NCBI RefSeq assembly: GCF_001997345.1
Contig: NZ_CP019606.1
Coordinates: 1,178,001 to 1,242,000, forward strand
Source of the DNA: Tessaracoccus aquimaris
GTDB taxonomy: Bacteria > Actinomycetota > Actinomycetes > Propionibacteriales > Propionibacteriaceae
Direction of reading: 5' to 3'
DNA: 64,000 bases
Part shown: positions 34,448 to 43,077 of the stretch, piece by piece
How the letters are laid out: every line of letters begins with the position of its first letter
Position numbering within the stretch: position 1 is the stretch's first letter
The notes under the pieces: generated by a model
Database searches by the model: none
What the model was told of the DNA's origin: nothing
Seen by the model: the letters and a program-made list of their open reading frames with translations, nothing else
Translations under genes and position numbers: made by a program

Positions 34448-35391
34448 TGGTCTTCCCAGACGTGTTCGCCCGTGCGCTGACGCGAGCATCCGACCCGCAG
34501 TCGTTGCCTGCTGCCGCCGAAGAGCTGGCTCGCGTGGGAGTACCGGTGTTCCCGTGCATACCGGGCGGGAAGCGACCGCTGACCGAGCACGGCTTCCACG
34601 ACGCCACCACCGATGCCGACCGAGTCGCCGCATGGTGGGGCCGGTCTCCTGGGGCGAACATCGGCGTCCCGACCGGTGCACCCTCGGGCATGGTCGTGGT
34701 GGATGTCGATGTCCATGGCCCTGTCGATGGGTTTCGTGGTTTCTCGCGCGCCCATCGAGCGGATCTGCTGGACAGGTGGCAGCTCCTGGTATCCACGCCG
34801 TCCGGTGGGATGCACGCCTACTACCAGTCCACGCCTGGTCAGGTGCAACGGTCCTGGCAGGCGGCGCGCGCGGGGATCGATTTCCGTGGCGACGGCGGAT
34901 ACATCGTCGTCCCGCCCTCACGGATGTCCATCGCCGGAGACGTTGTCTGTTATCGGGTGCGGCGGGTCGAGGCAGGAACGTCCTCGTTGCTTGACTCGGA
35001 TCGGTTGCGGGATTTCCTCGACCCGCGTCCCACAGTTCGCGAGCCAATGAATACAGCTCAGCGGCAAGGTGCGGATGTGTCACGGTTGGCGAGATGGGTC
35101 GCTGGACGCGCGCAGGGTGAGCGGAACCGCAGCCTGTTCTGGGCCGCGTGCCGGCTCGCGGAGAACGGCCTACCAACCTCCGATGCCCTCGACGCACTGG
35201 GCACTGCTGCTTCGGATGCGGGTTTGAGCGAACGGGAGATCATCGCGACCATCCGTTCTGCCTACCGTGCCGCTCATCCCGACCGGGACGCGGCCTCGGC
35301 CTCGGTGCGAGCCTTGGCACCTTCAGAGGCAGGCATTTGGTTTGCCGGAGATCCTGCTGCTGTGGGCCCGTCGAATATGCGGAGGCTTTGA
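34447..35391 (+). CDS. Bifunctional DNA primase/polymerase (AEP, Prim-Pol)
   Basis: 314 residues from ATG 34447, sharing one base with the ardC stop (TGATGG). The N-terminal half is an archaeo-eukaryotic primase domain: PVFPCIPGGKRPLTEHGFHD, GANIGVPTGAPSGMVVVDVD with the metal-binding acids, STPSGGMHAYY, and FRGDGGYIVVPPS. The C-terminal 120 residues are helical (RNRSLFWAACRLAENGLPT), like PriCT modules. It probably primes replication or second-strand synthesis of the excised or transferred element. It overlaps the next gene (TGATG at 35389-35393). Confidence 0.8.
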   Translation: MVFPDVFARALTRASDPQSLPAAAEELARVGVPVFPCIPGGKRPLTEHGFHDATTDADRVAAWWGRSPGANIGVPTGAPSGMVVVDVDVHGPVDGFRGFSRAHRADLLDRWQLLVSTPSGGMHAYYQSTPGQVQRSWQAARAGIDFRGDGGYIVVPPSRMSIAGDVVCYRVRRVEAGTSSLLDSDRLRDFLDPRPTVREPMNTAQRQGADVSRLARWVAGRAQGERNRSLFWAACRLAENGLPTSDALDALGTAASDAGLSEREIIATIRSAYRAAHPDRDAASASVRALAPSEAGIWFAGDPAAVGPSNMRRL

Positions 35392-36140
35392 TGTCCACCT
35401 CCGTTCTCGACAAGCACGCGGGCCGGCGCTGGGCGGTGGTGACGGCTGAGGCCGGGACGATATTCATCGCTGCGGGGGCGTTCTGGCTCAGCTTCACGGC
35501 ATTGGCAGATCTCGCCGCCCGGTCCGGAATCGGCGAAGAACAAGCATGGGCTTGGCCGCTGATCGTGGACGGGATCATTGTTGTCGCTACGGTCGCCGTC
35601 GTCGCCCTGGCCGGACAGCGGTCAGCCTGGTACCCGTGGGCGCTGCTGGTCGGCGGGGCCGCCGTGTCTGTGACCGCGAACGCGATCCACGCCGTCGTCG
35701 CCGCCGACGCCGATGTCCCAGGTGTGCTGGCCGCGAGTGTGGCGGCAGTCCCGCCGGTTGTGCTGCTGGCGATCACCCATCTGACCGTCATCCTCACCCG
35801 CCCCATCCCCACCGCTGGGGAGCCGTCACCCGTTGAGGAGACGCCGGAAGTCTCAGGCACCACGACCGCGCAACGAAGCCTCGCACCACAGCCGCCGCGC
35901 ATTGGGAGCACGCTCCTGAAACGGCCCTCCGCGGCTAAGGAAGCACCGCCCCGCGCGGCTGCTGCCGCGGGCGCGGATCGGCGCGACCATGCCCGGGAGC
36001 TCCATGGCCGGGGGTGGTCTAACAAGAAGATTGCCCGCGAGCTCCAGGTACATCCCTCGACCGTAGGCCGGTGGTTCGCCAGCGCGCACCTTCCCGACGA
36101 CACCGAAGATGCCAACGTCGAGGAGGCAGAGAACTCATGA
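35391..36140 (+). CDS. DUF2637 membrane protein with C-terminal helix-turn-helix
   Basis: 249 residues from ATG 35391. Four hydrophobic segments in residues about 15-130 (GTIFIAAGAFWLSFTALAD … AWPLIVDGIIVVATVAVVAL … ALLVGGAAVSVTANAI … VAAVPPVVLLAITHLTV) form the DUF2637 region found in actinomycete plasmid Spd-type transfer proteins. After a Pro/Ala-rich linker, the tail HARELHGRGWSNKKIAREL followed by HPSTVGRWF is a homeodomain-like DNA-binding helix-turn-helix. It could tether element DNA to the membrane. Overlaps the next gene (ATGA 36137-36140). Confidence 0.75.
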   Translation: MSTSVLDKHAGRRWAVVTAEAGTIFIAAGAFWLSFTALADLAARSGIGEEQAWAWPLIVDGIIVVATVAVVALAGQRSAWYPWALLVGGAAVSVTANAIHAVVAADADVPGVLAASVAAVPPVVLLAITHLTVILTRPIPTAGEPSPVEETPEVSGTTTAQRSLAPQPPRIGSTLLKRPSAAKEAPPRAAAAAGADRRDHARELHGRGWSNKKIARELQVHPSTVGRWFASAHLPDDTEDANVEEAENS

Positions 36141-36577
36141 GCAGCCATCCCGCCCAGCCACACGAACGCCATCAACACGCGCCCGAACCGGATACGACGC
36201 CCGCCTCATCGGGGCGTGCCGATAGGACAGAAACCCCGGAGGCTGTGCAGGCCGCCAGAGTCAGCCGTCCGGGCAGCGACACATCGCCGGCAGGAGCGTC
36301 CGTCAGCCGTGTGAGGGGTGTGGAGTGGGTGCGGCCTACCGACCTGATGGCCCGGCACAGTGCCGCGTTGGCGGGTCGGGGTATCGATTTCGAGGTCGAG
36401 CTGACCCGCCGCACCCGCAACCTCCCGGCTCAGGCCGTCCGTGCGGGCAGACGCCGGATCAGCGACGCACAATCCGTCGAGGCAGAGCGGGCACGGCGTC
36501 TACCGCCGGTGTCGGACTTCGGTCGTTCGGGTGGGTCACAGTCGTGGGTGACGCGTTCGGGGATCGGGTTGGGGTGA
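36137..36577 (+). CDS. Hypothetical basic ICE protein
   Basis: 146 residues from ATG 36137, overlapping the previous stop. The first 60 residues are polar and probably disordered. The central part VRGVEWVRPTDLMARHSAAL, then RGIDFEVELTRRTRNLP, is the only structured-looking block, and the tail is Arg/Ser rich. Strongly basic overall. Its place between the DUF2637 and ParB-like genes suggests an accessory in partition or replication of the element, but no family is recognised. Confidence 0.5.
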   Translation: MSSHPAQPHERHQHAPEPDTTPASSGRADRTETPEAVQAARVSRPGSDTSPAGASVSRVRGVEWVRPTDLMARHSAALAGRGIDFEVELTRRTRNLPAQAVRAGRRRISDAQSVEAERARRLPPVSDFGRSGGSQSWVTRSGIGLG

Positions 36578-36667
36578 GCTGACGATGCGCGCCCCCAGCA
36601 CCGACACGTCGCCGATGACGTCTGCTGGAGGCGCGTGCGCACCTGTGTGTCAGGAGGTGCCCTGACC

Positions 36668-37558
36668 ATGACCGAGAACACGCACACGACCACCGAGCGC
36701 CCGACCGAGAGCGTCGAGGACTTCACAACCGGCGAAGGCCTGCGGGTCCTGCTGCGCCGGCTCCACGCCTCAGGGCCGGGCGGATGGCGACGCGACCCAT
36801 TGGCTGCTGAGCTGATGGTGTTCGTAGCCGAGAAGTACGCGCCCTTGGCGCGCAAGCACGGGTTGGACCCGTGGGAGGCCGCGTCCGCAGCGTTCGATGT
36901 GATGCGCACCCGGGCCGCCCGGACCGCGATCGATCCGTGGGCGGTGGTCACTCATGCGGTGCGGATCACCTGCATCTTTGAGGAACGTGCCCAAGGCTTG
37001 CTGTGCTCGGTGCATCAGGCACGACGCCCGCATGTGTCGGCGTTCCATGACCCGGAACGGTTCAGCGACCGCGACAATCCCCTGATCGACTACGACCCCG
37101 CGTTCCACGTCACCGATCCAACGCCAACCGTCGACGGCAAGAGCCAGGATGAGGACGAGCCCTTGGCGGGGGCGTCCACCTCGGCGTCGGCGGCGGTAGA
37201 GGATGCCATCGCGTTCTTCACCCTGCTGGACTGGCCGCCGTCGACCGCGCGAGCCGGGATCGAACACCTCTGCGGGGCACTGACCAGGGCTGGCACCCGC
37301 CAGGCCACCTACGAGGCGCTGCGACGCGACAAGCACGCCCGCGCCCAGCTCGACATCCCTCGCACCTCTTGGACTGCCCTCTTGAAAGCGGTGCTGGGCA
37401 ATCCCCACCCGGCCTATGCCGCGACCGCTGCCGGGCGGGGCGTGCTGCTACGGCTGCTGATTGGCGAGCCCGTCACGGTGCTGCTGCGTGATGACGACCT
37501 CGTCCTCGCTGTCTCTCTCGCCGCACCTCGCGAACCTGGCGGGGGTGGGTCGCGGTGA
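36668..37558 (+). CDS. Conserved ICE protein of unknown function
   Basis: 296 residues from ATG 36668, preceded by AGGAGG at 36653-36658. A helical region (residues about 20-110: EGLRVLLRRLHASGPGGWR, FVAEKYAPLARKHGLDPWE, AASAAFDVMRTRAARTAI) looks sigma-factor-like in pattern. A second block from 170 on (FFTLLDWPPSTARAGIEHL, TYEALRRDKHARAQLDIPR) is also helical. A conserved-looking CIFEERAQGLLCSVHQARR sits between them. The stop overlaps the ParB-like gene (GTGA 37555-37558). Possibly a DNA-binding control protein. No family can be named. Confidence 0.5.
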   Translation: MTENTHTTTERPTESVEDFTTGEGLRVLLRRLHASGPGGWRRDPLAAELMVFVAEKYAPLARKHGLDPWEAASAAFDVMRTRAARTAIDPWAVVTHAVRITCIFEERAQGLLCSVHQARRPHVSAFHDPERFSDRDNPLIDYDPAFHVTDPTPTVDGKSQDEDEPLAGASTSASAAVEDAIAFFTLLDWPPSTARAGIEHLCGALTRAGTRQATYEALRRDKHARAQLDIPRTSWTALLKAVLGNPHPAYAATAAGRGVLLRLLIGEPVTVLLRDDDLVLAVSLAAPREPGGGGSR

Positions 37559-38568
37559 GCGCGCCATCGGGGTTCATCGAGCTGGAGCGGACGGTCGCCT
37601 CGATTCGGGTCGGACGCCGGCATCGCACCGAGCTGGGCGACATCGATGAACTCGCTGCGTCTATTGAGCGCGACGGGCTCCTGCAACCCATCACGATCAC
37701 CCCCGACGGGGTGCTGGTGTGCGGTGCACGTCGGCTGGCGGCGATCACACGTCTCGGCTGGAAGAAAGTCAACGTGTGGGTCCGCTCCGGGATCTCCGAC
37801 CGCCTCGGACATCTCCTGGCCGAGCAGGACGACAACGCGCTGCACAAGCCACTGACACAGACCGAGGCCGCCGCCCTCTACCGGGAACTGAAAACGCTTA
37901 TGGCCGAAGACGCCGAACGGCGACAAGCAGCAACCATGTTCAGCAGCGACCACCAGCCGGGAGCTGACGGTGGTGGAAAATTTCCACCACCGTCACCCGG
38001 CCCTCGCGGCAAGACCCGCGAGCAGGCCGCGGCGATGATTCCGGGCGGCGCCTCCTACAAGACCCTCGACAAGATCGGCTACCTGGAGCACATCGCCGCC
38101 GACCCTGCCCAACCGACCGAACTCCGCGCGCACGTCACCGCTGAGTTGGCACGCATCGATGCAGGCGCGCCGGTCCATCCCATTTACGAATCCATCCGCG
38201 CCACCGCGACCACCGCTCAAGATCAGCGTGAGACTGACCTGCACCAGATCGCCTCCGACGCGCTGTCCCGAGCCAAGAACAGCAAGACGAAGAAACGCAC
38301 ACCCCGCCCCATCCCGTCCTCCGACGGAGGTGGCGAGCCGATGCAGTATCCGGTGCGAGCGTTCGTGCTCACCTGGGGCGAACTGGCCGACTGGTGGACC
38401 CACTACGACGTCGATCAGCTCGCCGCCGAACTCAGCGACGAACAGATCGAGTCCTTCTTGAGCACGGTCGCCGGGACTGGCCGGTTCGCGGACGAGCTGC
38501 GTGCTGCCCACGACCGACAGACCGGCAGTGACCTCGCGCCCGTCCGCGGTCACCTTCGCGCCCTCTGA
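37555..38568 (+). CDS. ParB/Spo0J-like nuclease-domain protein
   Basis: 337 residues from GTG 37555, overlapping the previous stop by four bases. Residues 8-100 are a ParB N-terminal domain: RTELGDIDELAASIERDGLL, QPITITPDGVLVCGARRLAA, ITRLGWKKVNVWVRSG. A helix-turn-helix-like part (KTREQAAAMIPGGASYKTL) follows after residue 140. The C-terminal 80 residues (FVLTWGELADWWTHYDVDQ) are specific to ICE homologues. It may take part in maintenance or transcriptional control of the excised element. No ParA is encoded nearby. Confidence 0.7.
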   Translation: MSAPSGFIELERTVASIRVGRRHRTELGDIDELAASIERDGLLQPITITPDGVLVCGARRLAAITRLGWKKVNVWVRSGISDRLGHLLAEQDDNALHKPLTQTEAAALYRELKTLMAEDAERRQAATMFSSDHQPGADGGGKFPPPSPGPRGKTREQAAAMIPGGASYKTLDKIGYLEHIAADPAQPTELRAHVTAELARIDAGAPVHPIYESIRATATTAQDQRETDLHQIASDALSRAKNSKTKKRTPRPIPSSDGGGEPMQYPVRAFVLTWGELADWWTHYDVDQLAAELSDEQIESFLSTVAGTGRFADELRAAHDRQTGSDLAPVRGHLRAL

Positions 38569-38621
38569 CTACTCCGCGCCTTCCTTCGCGCCGATGGGTT
38601 CCGGTTGTGCACCTACGGGGC

Positions 38622-39314
38622 ATGAAGACACCCGACCTCACTGACCCCCGTATCCGTCGCCGGTGGATCGCCGTGCTCGCCGCCGTCGCGGCGGTTCTCG
38701 TGCTGGCCGGTGTCGGCGTCTACGGCCTCATCACTGGACCACCCACGCCAGCCGGCACCGACAGCGGCGCGGCCGGTCCTGGGCCGGTCGCCACGACACC
38801 TACCGTCCCGGCGCCGACTGCGACACCGCGCCTGCCCGTCGTAGCCGGGTCGGATGATCCGGAGACCTTCGCCCGCAACGTTGCGGCCGCCCTCTTCGCC
38901 TGGGACACCGCGTCCGGGTTCATGCCCCTGGACTACACCTCAGTACTTCTTGCTGTCGGCGACCCCACTGGCGCCGAGCAAGCCGGGCTTGCCTCCGACA
39001 TCACCACCTACCTGCCCACCCGGGAGGCATGGGTTGAGCTGCGCCAGTACGCCACGACCCAGCACCTCACCATCGACACCCTGTTCGTCCCCGATGCCTG
39101 GGACACCGCCATCGGCCAAGCCCAGCCGGGCCAGTTCGCTGCGGGAACGACCGCCTTCACATTCGAGGGCACCCGCCACCGCACCGGCCTCTGGAACAAC
39201 CAACCGGTCACCTCCGAACACCCGGTCACGTTCACGGTGTTCATCGTCTGCGGCCCGACCTACGACACCTGCCATCTGCTGCGGCTGTCCCAGCTCGACA
39301 ACCCCCTCCGATAA
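38622..39314 (+). CDS. VirB8/TcpC-like membrane-anchored transfer protein
   Basis: 230 residues from ATG 38622. A short cytosolic N-terminus, one transmembrane segment (residues about 14-37, WIAVLAAVAAVLVLAGVGVY), a Pro/Thr-rich linker and an extracytoplasmic domain from residue 75 (DPETFARNVAAALFAWDTA … DTLFVPDAW … VTFTVFIVCGPTYDTCHLL). The topology and NTF2-like size match VirB8/TcpC assembly factors of Gram-positive conjugation channels, and the next genes are channel components. Assignment is by topology and context more than by motif. Confidence 0.5.
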   Translation: MKTPDLTDPRIRRRWIAVLAAVAAVLVLAGVGVYGLITGPPTPAGTDSGAAGPGPVATTPTVPAPTATPRLPVVAGSDDPETFARNVAAALFAWDTASGFMPLDYTSVLLAVGDPTGAEQAGLASDITTYLPTREAWVELRQYATTQHLTIDTLFVPDAWDTAIGQAQPGQFAAGTTAFTFEGTRHRTGLWNNQPVTSEHPVTFTVFIVCGPTYDTCHLLRLSQLDNPLR

Positions 39315-39332
39315 GGCCGGGGTGAATCACTC

Positions 39333-40961
39333 GTGAAGAAGCTCGCCGCTGCCGCGCTCGCCCTGGTTCTACTCGGCCCGTCGTTCGCTCTGGTCGGGAT
39401 CGGGGTGCTGATGAACCCTGCCTCCACGGCCGCGTGCACCGTCACCGGGAACGGCATCACGATCGGCGATGTCCCCGAGTCGTTGACCGTGACCACCGCG
39501 AACGGCGAGACATTCACCCTCAACAACCGGCAGCTCACCCACGCCGCGACAATCATCGAGACCGGCTCGGGCATCGACGGGGTTACCCGGGACGGGCTCC
39601 AGATCGCGCTGATGGCAGCCCTCACCGAATCCACCCTGCGCATGCTCGCCAACACGGGCACCTACCCCGAATCCGGGAACTACCCCAACGACGGTGACGG
39701 CTCCGACCACGACTCGCTGGGTCTGTTCCAGATGCGACCTCAGTCCGGGTGGGGCACGGTCGCCGACCTCATGGACCCCGTCTATCAGGCGCGGGCGTTC
39801 TTCGGAGGACCAGACGGGCCGAACTACCCCAGTCCCCGAGGGCTGCTAGATATCCCCGGCTGGGAATCGATGGACAAGGGCGAAGCCGCCCAGGCCGTCG
39901 AGGTATCTGCCTATCCCGACCGGTACCGCAACTACGAGCCCGTCGCCGAGACCATCCTGACCACCCTCACCACCACGACCACTGCGGGCACTTCGACCGG
40001 CGGCACAGTTGCGCCGATAGTGATGACCGCGGCGGAGTCGTCGCGGGTGGTGTTCCCGCTGCCGGAGGGCACCTGGGTTCCCTCCTCGGACTACGGGCCC
40101 CGGGTCCACCCAATCACCGGGGAGAACTCGTTCCACACCGGCACCGACTTCGCCGCCCCCGACGGCACCCCCATCCTCGCCGCAGCAGACGGCACCGTGA
40201 CCGTCGCGGAATTCTCCGGCGGCTACGGCGGACTTGTCGTCATCGAACATCACATCGACGGAGCAGTCGTCGCGACGGCGTATGCGCACATGTGGGAGAC
40301 CGGCATCCGCGTCACCGCCGGCGACACCGTGACCGCCGGACAGCACATCGGCGACGTTGGCTCCTCCGGCAACTCCACCGGACCACACCTGCACTTCGAG
40401 GTCCGCAACGGCGGCACCAACGGCCAGCACACCGACCCCGCCTCCTGGCTCAACGCCCACAACGCCGCCGACCTGCCCGAGCCTGCCACCGGCACACCCG
40501 GCGGCTGCAACCCCAGGCCGGGGACACCGGGCGGGGAGCCGGAGCCGGTGGATGGCGACCCAGACCGAATGGTCGACGACCCCACCAGCGGTGGGCAGAT
40601 CACCGCCCGCCTCCTGAACCTCCACACCCAGGCCACCGCAGCGTTCCCGGAGACCTCGTGGTCCTGCTACTGGCCACGTCCCGGCACTGTCTCCGAACAC
40701 CCCCTGGGGCGGGCATGCGATCTCACGTTCGGCAACGCCATCGGCCAACGCCCGACTCCCCCGCAGCTCGAGGCCGGATGGCGGGTCACCAACTGGATGA
40801 AGGACCACGCCGAAACCCTCGGCGTCGATTATCTGATCTGGCAGGACAAGATCTGGTCCTTGGCCCGAGACGTCGAAGGGTGGCGCGACTACGCGCACGG
40901 CACCGATATCACCACCCGGCACATCGACCACCTCCACGTTACCGTGCGAACCGGAAGCTGA
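39333..40961 (+). CDS. Secreted VirB1-like muramidase with M23 peptidase domain
   Basis: 542 residues from GTG 39333 (ORF begins MKKLAAAALALVLLGPSFAL, a signal or anchor segment). Residues about 70-210 are lysozyme/transglycosylase-like with TESTLRML and LGLFQMRPQSGWG. Residues 240-380 are an M23 (LytM) zinc endopeptidase: TSFHTGTDFAAP-type motif (SFHTGTDFAAPDGTPIL), HMWETGIRVTAGDTV and HLHFEV. The C-terminal 130 residues (SCYWPRPGTVSEHPLGRACD … HIDHLHV) form a third, peptidoglycan-associated domain. The enzyme would open the cell wall locally for the conjugation channel. It lies 18 bp after the VirB8-like gene and six bases before the next. Confidence 0.8.
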   Translation: MKKLAAAALALVLLGPSFALVGIGVLMNPASTAACTVTGNGITIGDVPESLTVTTANGETFTLNNRQLTHAATIIETGSGIDGVTRDGLQIALMAALTESTLRMLANTGTYPESGNYPNDGDGSDHDSLGLFQMRPQSGWGTVADLMDPVYQARAFFGGPDGPNYPSPRGLLDIPGWESMDKGEAAQAVEVSAYPDRYRNYEPVAETILTTLTTTTTAGTSTGGTVAPIVMTAAESSRVVFPLPEGTWVPSSDYGPRVHPITGENSFHTGTDFAAPDGTPILAAADGTVTVAEFSGGYGGLVVIEHHIDGAVVATAYAHMWETGIRVTAGDTVTAGQHIGDVGSSGNSTGPHLHFEVRNGGTNGQHTDPASWLNAHNAADLPEPATGTPGGCNPRPGTPGGEPEPVDGDPDRMVDDPTSGGQITARLLNLHTQATAAFPETSWSCYWPRPGTVSEHPLGRACDLTFGNAIGQRPTPPQLEAGWRVTNWMKDHAETLGVDYLIWQDKIWSLARDVEGWRDYAHGTDITTRHIDHLHVTVRTGS

Positions 40962-40966
40962 CGGCC

Positions 40967-41233
40967 ATGGACGTGTTCCCCGACTTCGAGGGCCTGAGCG
41001 GCATCGGCGACCTGCGCGAAGTGGTCGGCGCGCTCCTGACGTTCGTGCTCATCACCGCCGTGCTGATGCTGATCGTCTCCGCCATCATCTGGGCCATCGC
41101 TACCGCCAACGGCAACCACACCGCCGCGTCCAAGGCACGCATCGGCGCGTGGACCGCCCTCGGGACCACAGTCGTGGCCGGCGGCGGGGTCGCGTGGATG
41201 AACTGGCTCATCACCCTCGGCCAGCAGCTCTGA
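40967..41233 (+). CDS. DUF6112-type small membrane protein
   Basis: 88 residues from ATG 40967, five bases after the M23 stop. Two hydrophobic helices (residues about 20-45 and 62-82) are separated by a basic loop (NGNHTAASKARIG). It is paralogous to the next gene: both share GI(G/A)xLRxxVGA … SAI(I/V)W … NW(N)(V)GQQ-like ends. Such VirB2/TrbC-like pairs recur in actinobacterial ICEs, suggesting a pilin-like channel component. Pilin role is inference. Confidence 0.65.
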   Translation: MDVFPDFEGLSGIGDLREVVGALLTFVLITAVLMLIVSAIIWAIATANGNHTAASKARIGAWTALGTTVVAGGGVAWMNWLITLGQQL

Positions 41234-41361
41234 CGACGCCCTGCCGCCCCGTCCCGGACCTGTCGTGTTCGCAGCGTCGCGGGTTGGGCCGCGCACCTGC
41301 CCGACGAACCCATCCATGTTCTTCGCCCTATGGGCGGTGAACGTTCGTCAGGAGGCCCACC

Positions 41362-41673
41362 GTGTTCGATCTCATCACCGCCCTGCCCGTGCTCATGCCC
41401 ATGGACATCAACATCGATCCCAACAGCGACGGCCTGCCCGGTATCGCACAACTCCGCACCATCGTCGGCGCCGTCATGACCGTCGGACTGATCCTGTCCG
41501 TGCTGGCGCTGATCATCTCGGCGATCGTGTGGGGCTTCGGCGCGAACTCCTCCAACCCGCATCTCGCCGGCCGCGGAAAGGTCGGCGTCCTCGTCTCCTG
41601 CGGTGCGGCAGTGATCTGCGGAGCGTCGGTGACGCTGATCAACTTCTTCTGGAACGTCGGCCAGCAGGTCTGA
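41362..41673 (+). CDS. DUF6112-type small membrane protein (second copy)
   Basis: 103 residues from GTG 41362, preceded by AGGAGG at 41350-41355. Two helices with the sequence pattern of the preceding gene (LPGIAQLRTIVGAVMTVGLI, ISAIVWGFGANSSNP, FFWNVGQQV). The 128-bp gap between the two copies holds no gene. The tandem pair suggests heteromeric channel or pilin-like subunits. Confidence 0.65.
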   Translation: MFDLITALPVLMPMDINIDPNSDGLPGIAQLRTIVGAVMTVGLILSVLALIISAIVWGFGANSSNPHLAGRGKVGVLVSCGAAVICGASVTLINFFWNVGQQV

Positions 41674-41716
41674 CCCACCCACCCGACTCGACCCCTAAGT
41701 GTGAGGAGTGATTGCG

Positions 41717-43072
41717 GTGGGTGTGTGCGATGTCCCCATCATCTCGTCCGTCTGCGACACAGCCGGCGAAGCCGCCGCGTCCCTGGTGGCGGCACCGTTC
41801 GACTGGCTCGCCTCCGCGATGGGCGCCGCCGCGGGCTGGCTGTTCGAGGCCGTCTGGACCGTGTTCGACACCACCACCCTGGTCGACGTCACCCGGCCGG
41901 AGTATGTGGCGGTCTACAACATCTTGTTCGGCATCGCCGTGTTCGTGATGCTGATCTTCTTCTGCCTCCAACTCATCACCGGCCTCATCCGCCGTGACCC
42001 GACCGCCCTGTCCCGGGCAGCACTCGGCCTAGCAAAATCCGTCCTCGGATCGTTCGTCGTCATCACCCTGACCGCGTTGCTCCTGGAGATCGTCGATCAG
42101 CTCTGCATCGGCATCGTCCAAGCCGCTGGCGAAACCACCGAATCGATGGGTGACAAGATCACGCTGCTGGCCGCAGGCCTGGTCGGGATCAACATCGCCG
42201 CCCCCGGGGTCGGGGCGATCATCACGATCTTCCTCGCTGGCCTCGCCATCGCCGCCGCCGCCATCGTGTGGTTGAGCTTGCTGGTCCGCAAGGCCCTCCT
42301 GCTAGTCGCGATCGTTCTCGCGCCGCTGGCGTTTTCCGGTGCGTCATGGGATGCCACGAAGGGATGGATCAGCAAATGGGCGATGTTCGTCATCGCCCTG
42401 ATCGTCTCCAAGCTCGTCCTGGTCGTGATGTTCCTCGTCGCCATCACCCAAGTCTCCGCGCCGATCGACGGGGATCTGTCCTCCGTCGCCGATCCGATCG
42501 CCGGGATCGTGCTGATGGCCATGGCCGCATTCGCCCCCTACCTGACGTACAAGTTCCTGTCCTTTGTGGGCTTCGACATGTACCACGCGATCGGGTCCGA
42601 GCAGGACGCGAAGAACGCCCTCAACCGGCCCATCCCCACACCATCGAAGCCGCAGGGCGGCGAGCCAAAGAAGGTCCTCGACGGCGGCAACAACTCCGGA
42701 GGCGGCGGGGGTGGGAAGACCCCGCCGCCACCGACAAACACGGCGCCCCAGGGCCCTGGTGGCGTTGCCGGAGCCGGAGGAGGGAAGGCCGCCGCCGCGG
42801 GCGGCAGCTCCGCAGGGGCAGGGGCCGCGGCAGCAGGCCCGGTCGCAGCGGCAGTAATCGCAGCAAAGGTCGCCAAAGACGCCGCTACCGCTGGGCCCAA
42901 AGCCGGCGCCGCGCTCGGCGGGCACGGCGAGACCGCCGCAGACTCCGCCTCCCAGGCAGGCAGCACACCCCCGCCGTCACAGACACCGCCGCCGTCCACC
43001 CCGGCGCCCAAGACACCGACTGCACCAAAACAGACCCCACCTCCGGCTCCGAAGCCGACCGGGAAGGAGTGA
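41717..43072 (+). CDS. VirB6/TrbL-like polytopic channel protein
   Basis: 451 residues from GTG 41717, eight bases after GAGGAG (41703-41708); an upstream GTG at 41708 overlaps that site. Six or more hydrophobic segments between residues 45 and 300 (YNILFGIAVFVMLIFFCLQL, VLGSFVVITLTALLLEIV, LVRKALLLVAIVLAPLAFSG, FVIALIVSKLVLVVMFLVAI). The C-terminal 150 residues are low complexity, rich in Pro, Gly and Ala (GGGGGGKTPPPPT … TPPPSTPAPKTP). This is the usual TrbL/VirB6 layout with a cytosolic disordered tail. It forms part of the membrane-spanning mating channel. Confidence 0.75.
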   Translation: MGVCDVPIISSVCDTAGEAAASLVAAPFDWLASAMGAAAGWLFEAVWTVFDTTTLVDVTRPEYVAVYNILFGIAVFVMLIFFCLQLITGLIRRDPTALSRAALGLAKSVLGSFVVITLTALLLEIVDQLCIGIVQAAGETTESMGDKITLLAAGLVGINIAAPGVGAIITIFLAGLAIAAAAIVWLSLLVRKALLLVAIVLAPLAFSGASWDATKGWISKWAMFVIALIVSKLVLVVMFLVAITQVSAPIDGDLSSVADPIAGIVLMAMAAFAPYLTYKFLSFVGFDMYHAIGSEQDAKNALNRPIPTPSKPQGGEPKKVLDGGNNSGGGGGGKTPPPPTNTAPQGPGGVAGAGGGKAAAAGGSSAGAGAAAAGPVAAAVIAAKVAKDAATAGPKAGAALGGHGETAADSASQAGSTPPPSQTPPPSTPAPKTPTAPKQTPPPAPKPTGKE

Positions 43073-43077
43073 GAACC

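Noticed and set aside
39749..40966. Long Arg/His-rich frame overlapping the M23 gene
   Set aside because: Wrong-frame composition; only its last 88 codons (from ATG 40967) are a real membrane-protein gene.
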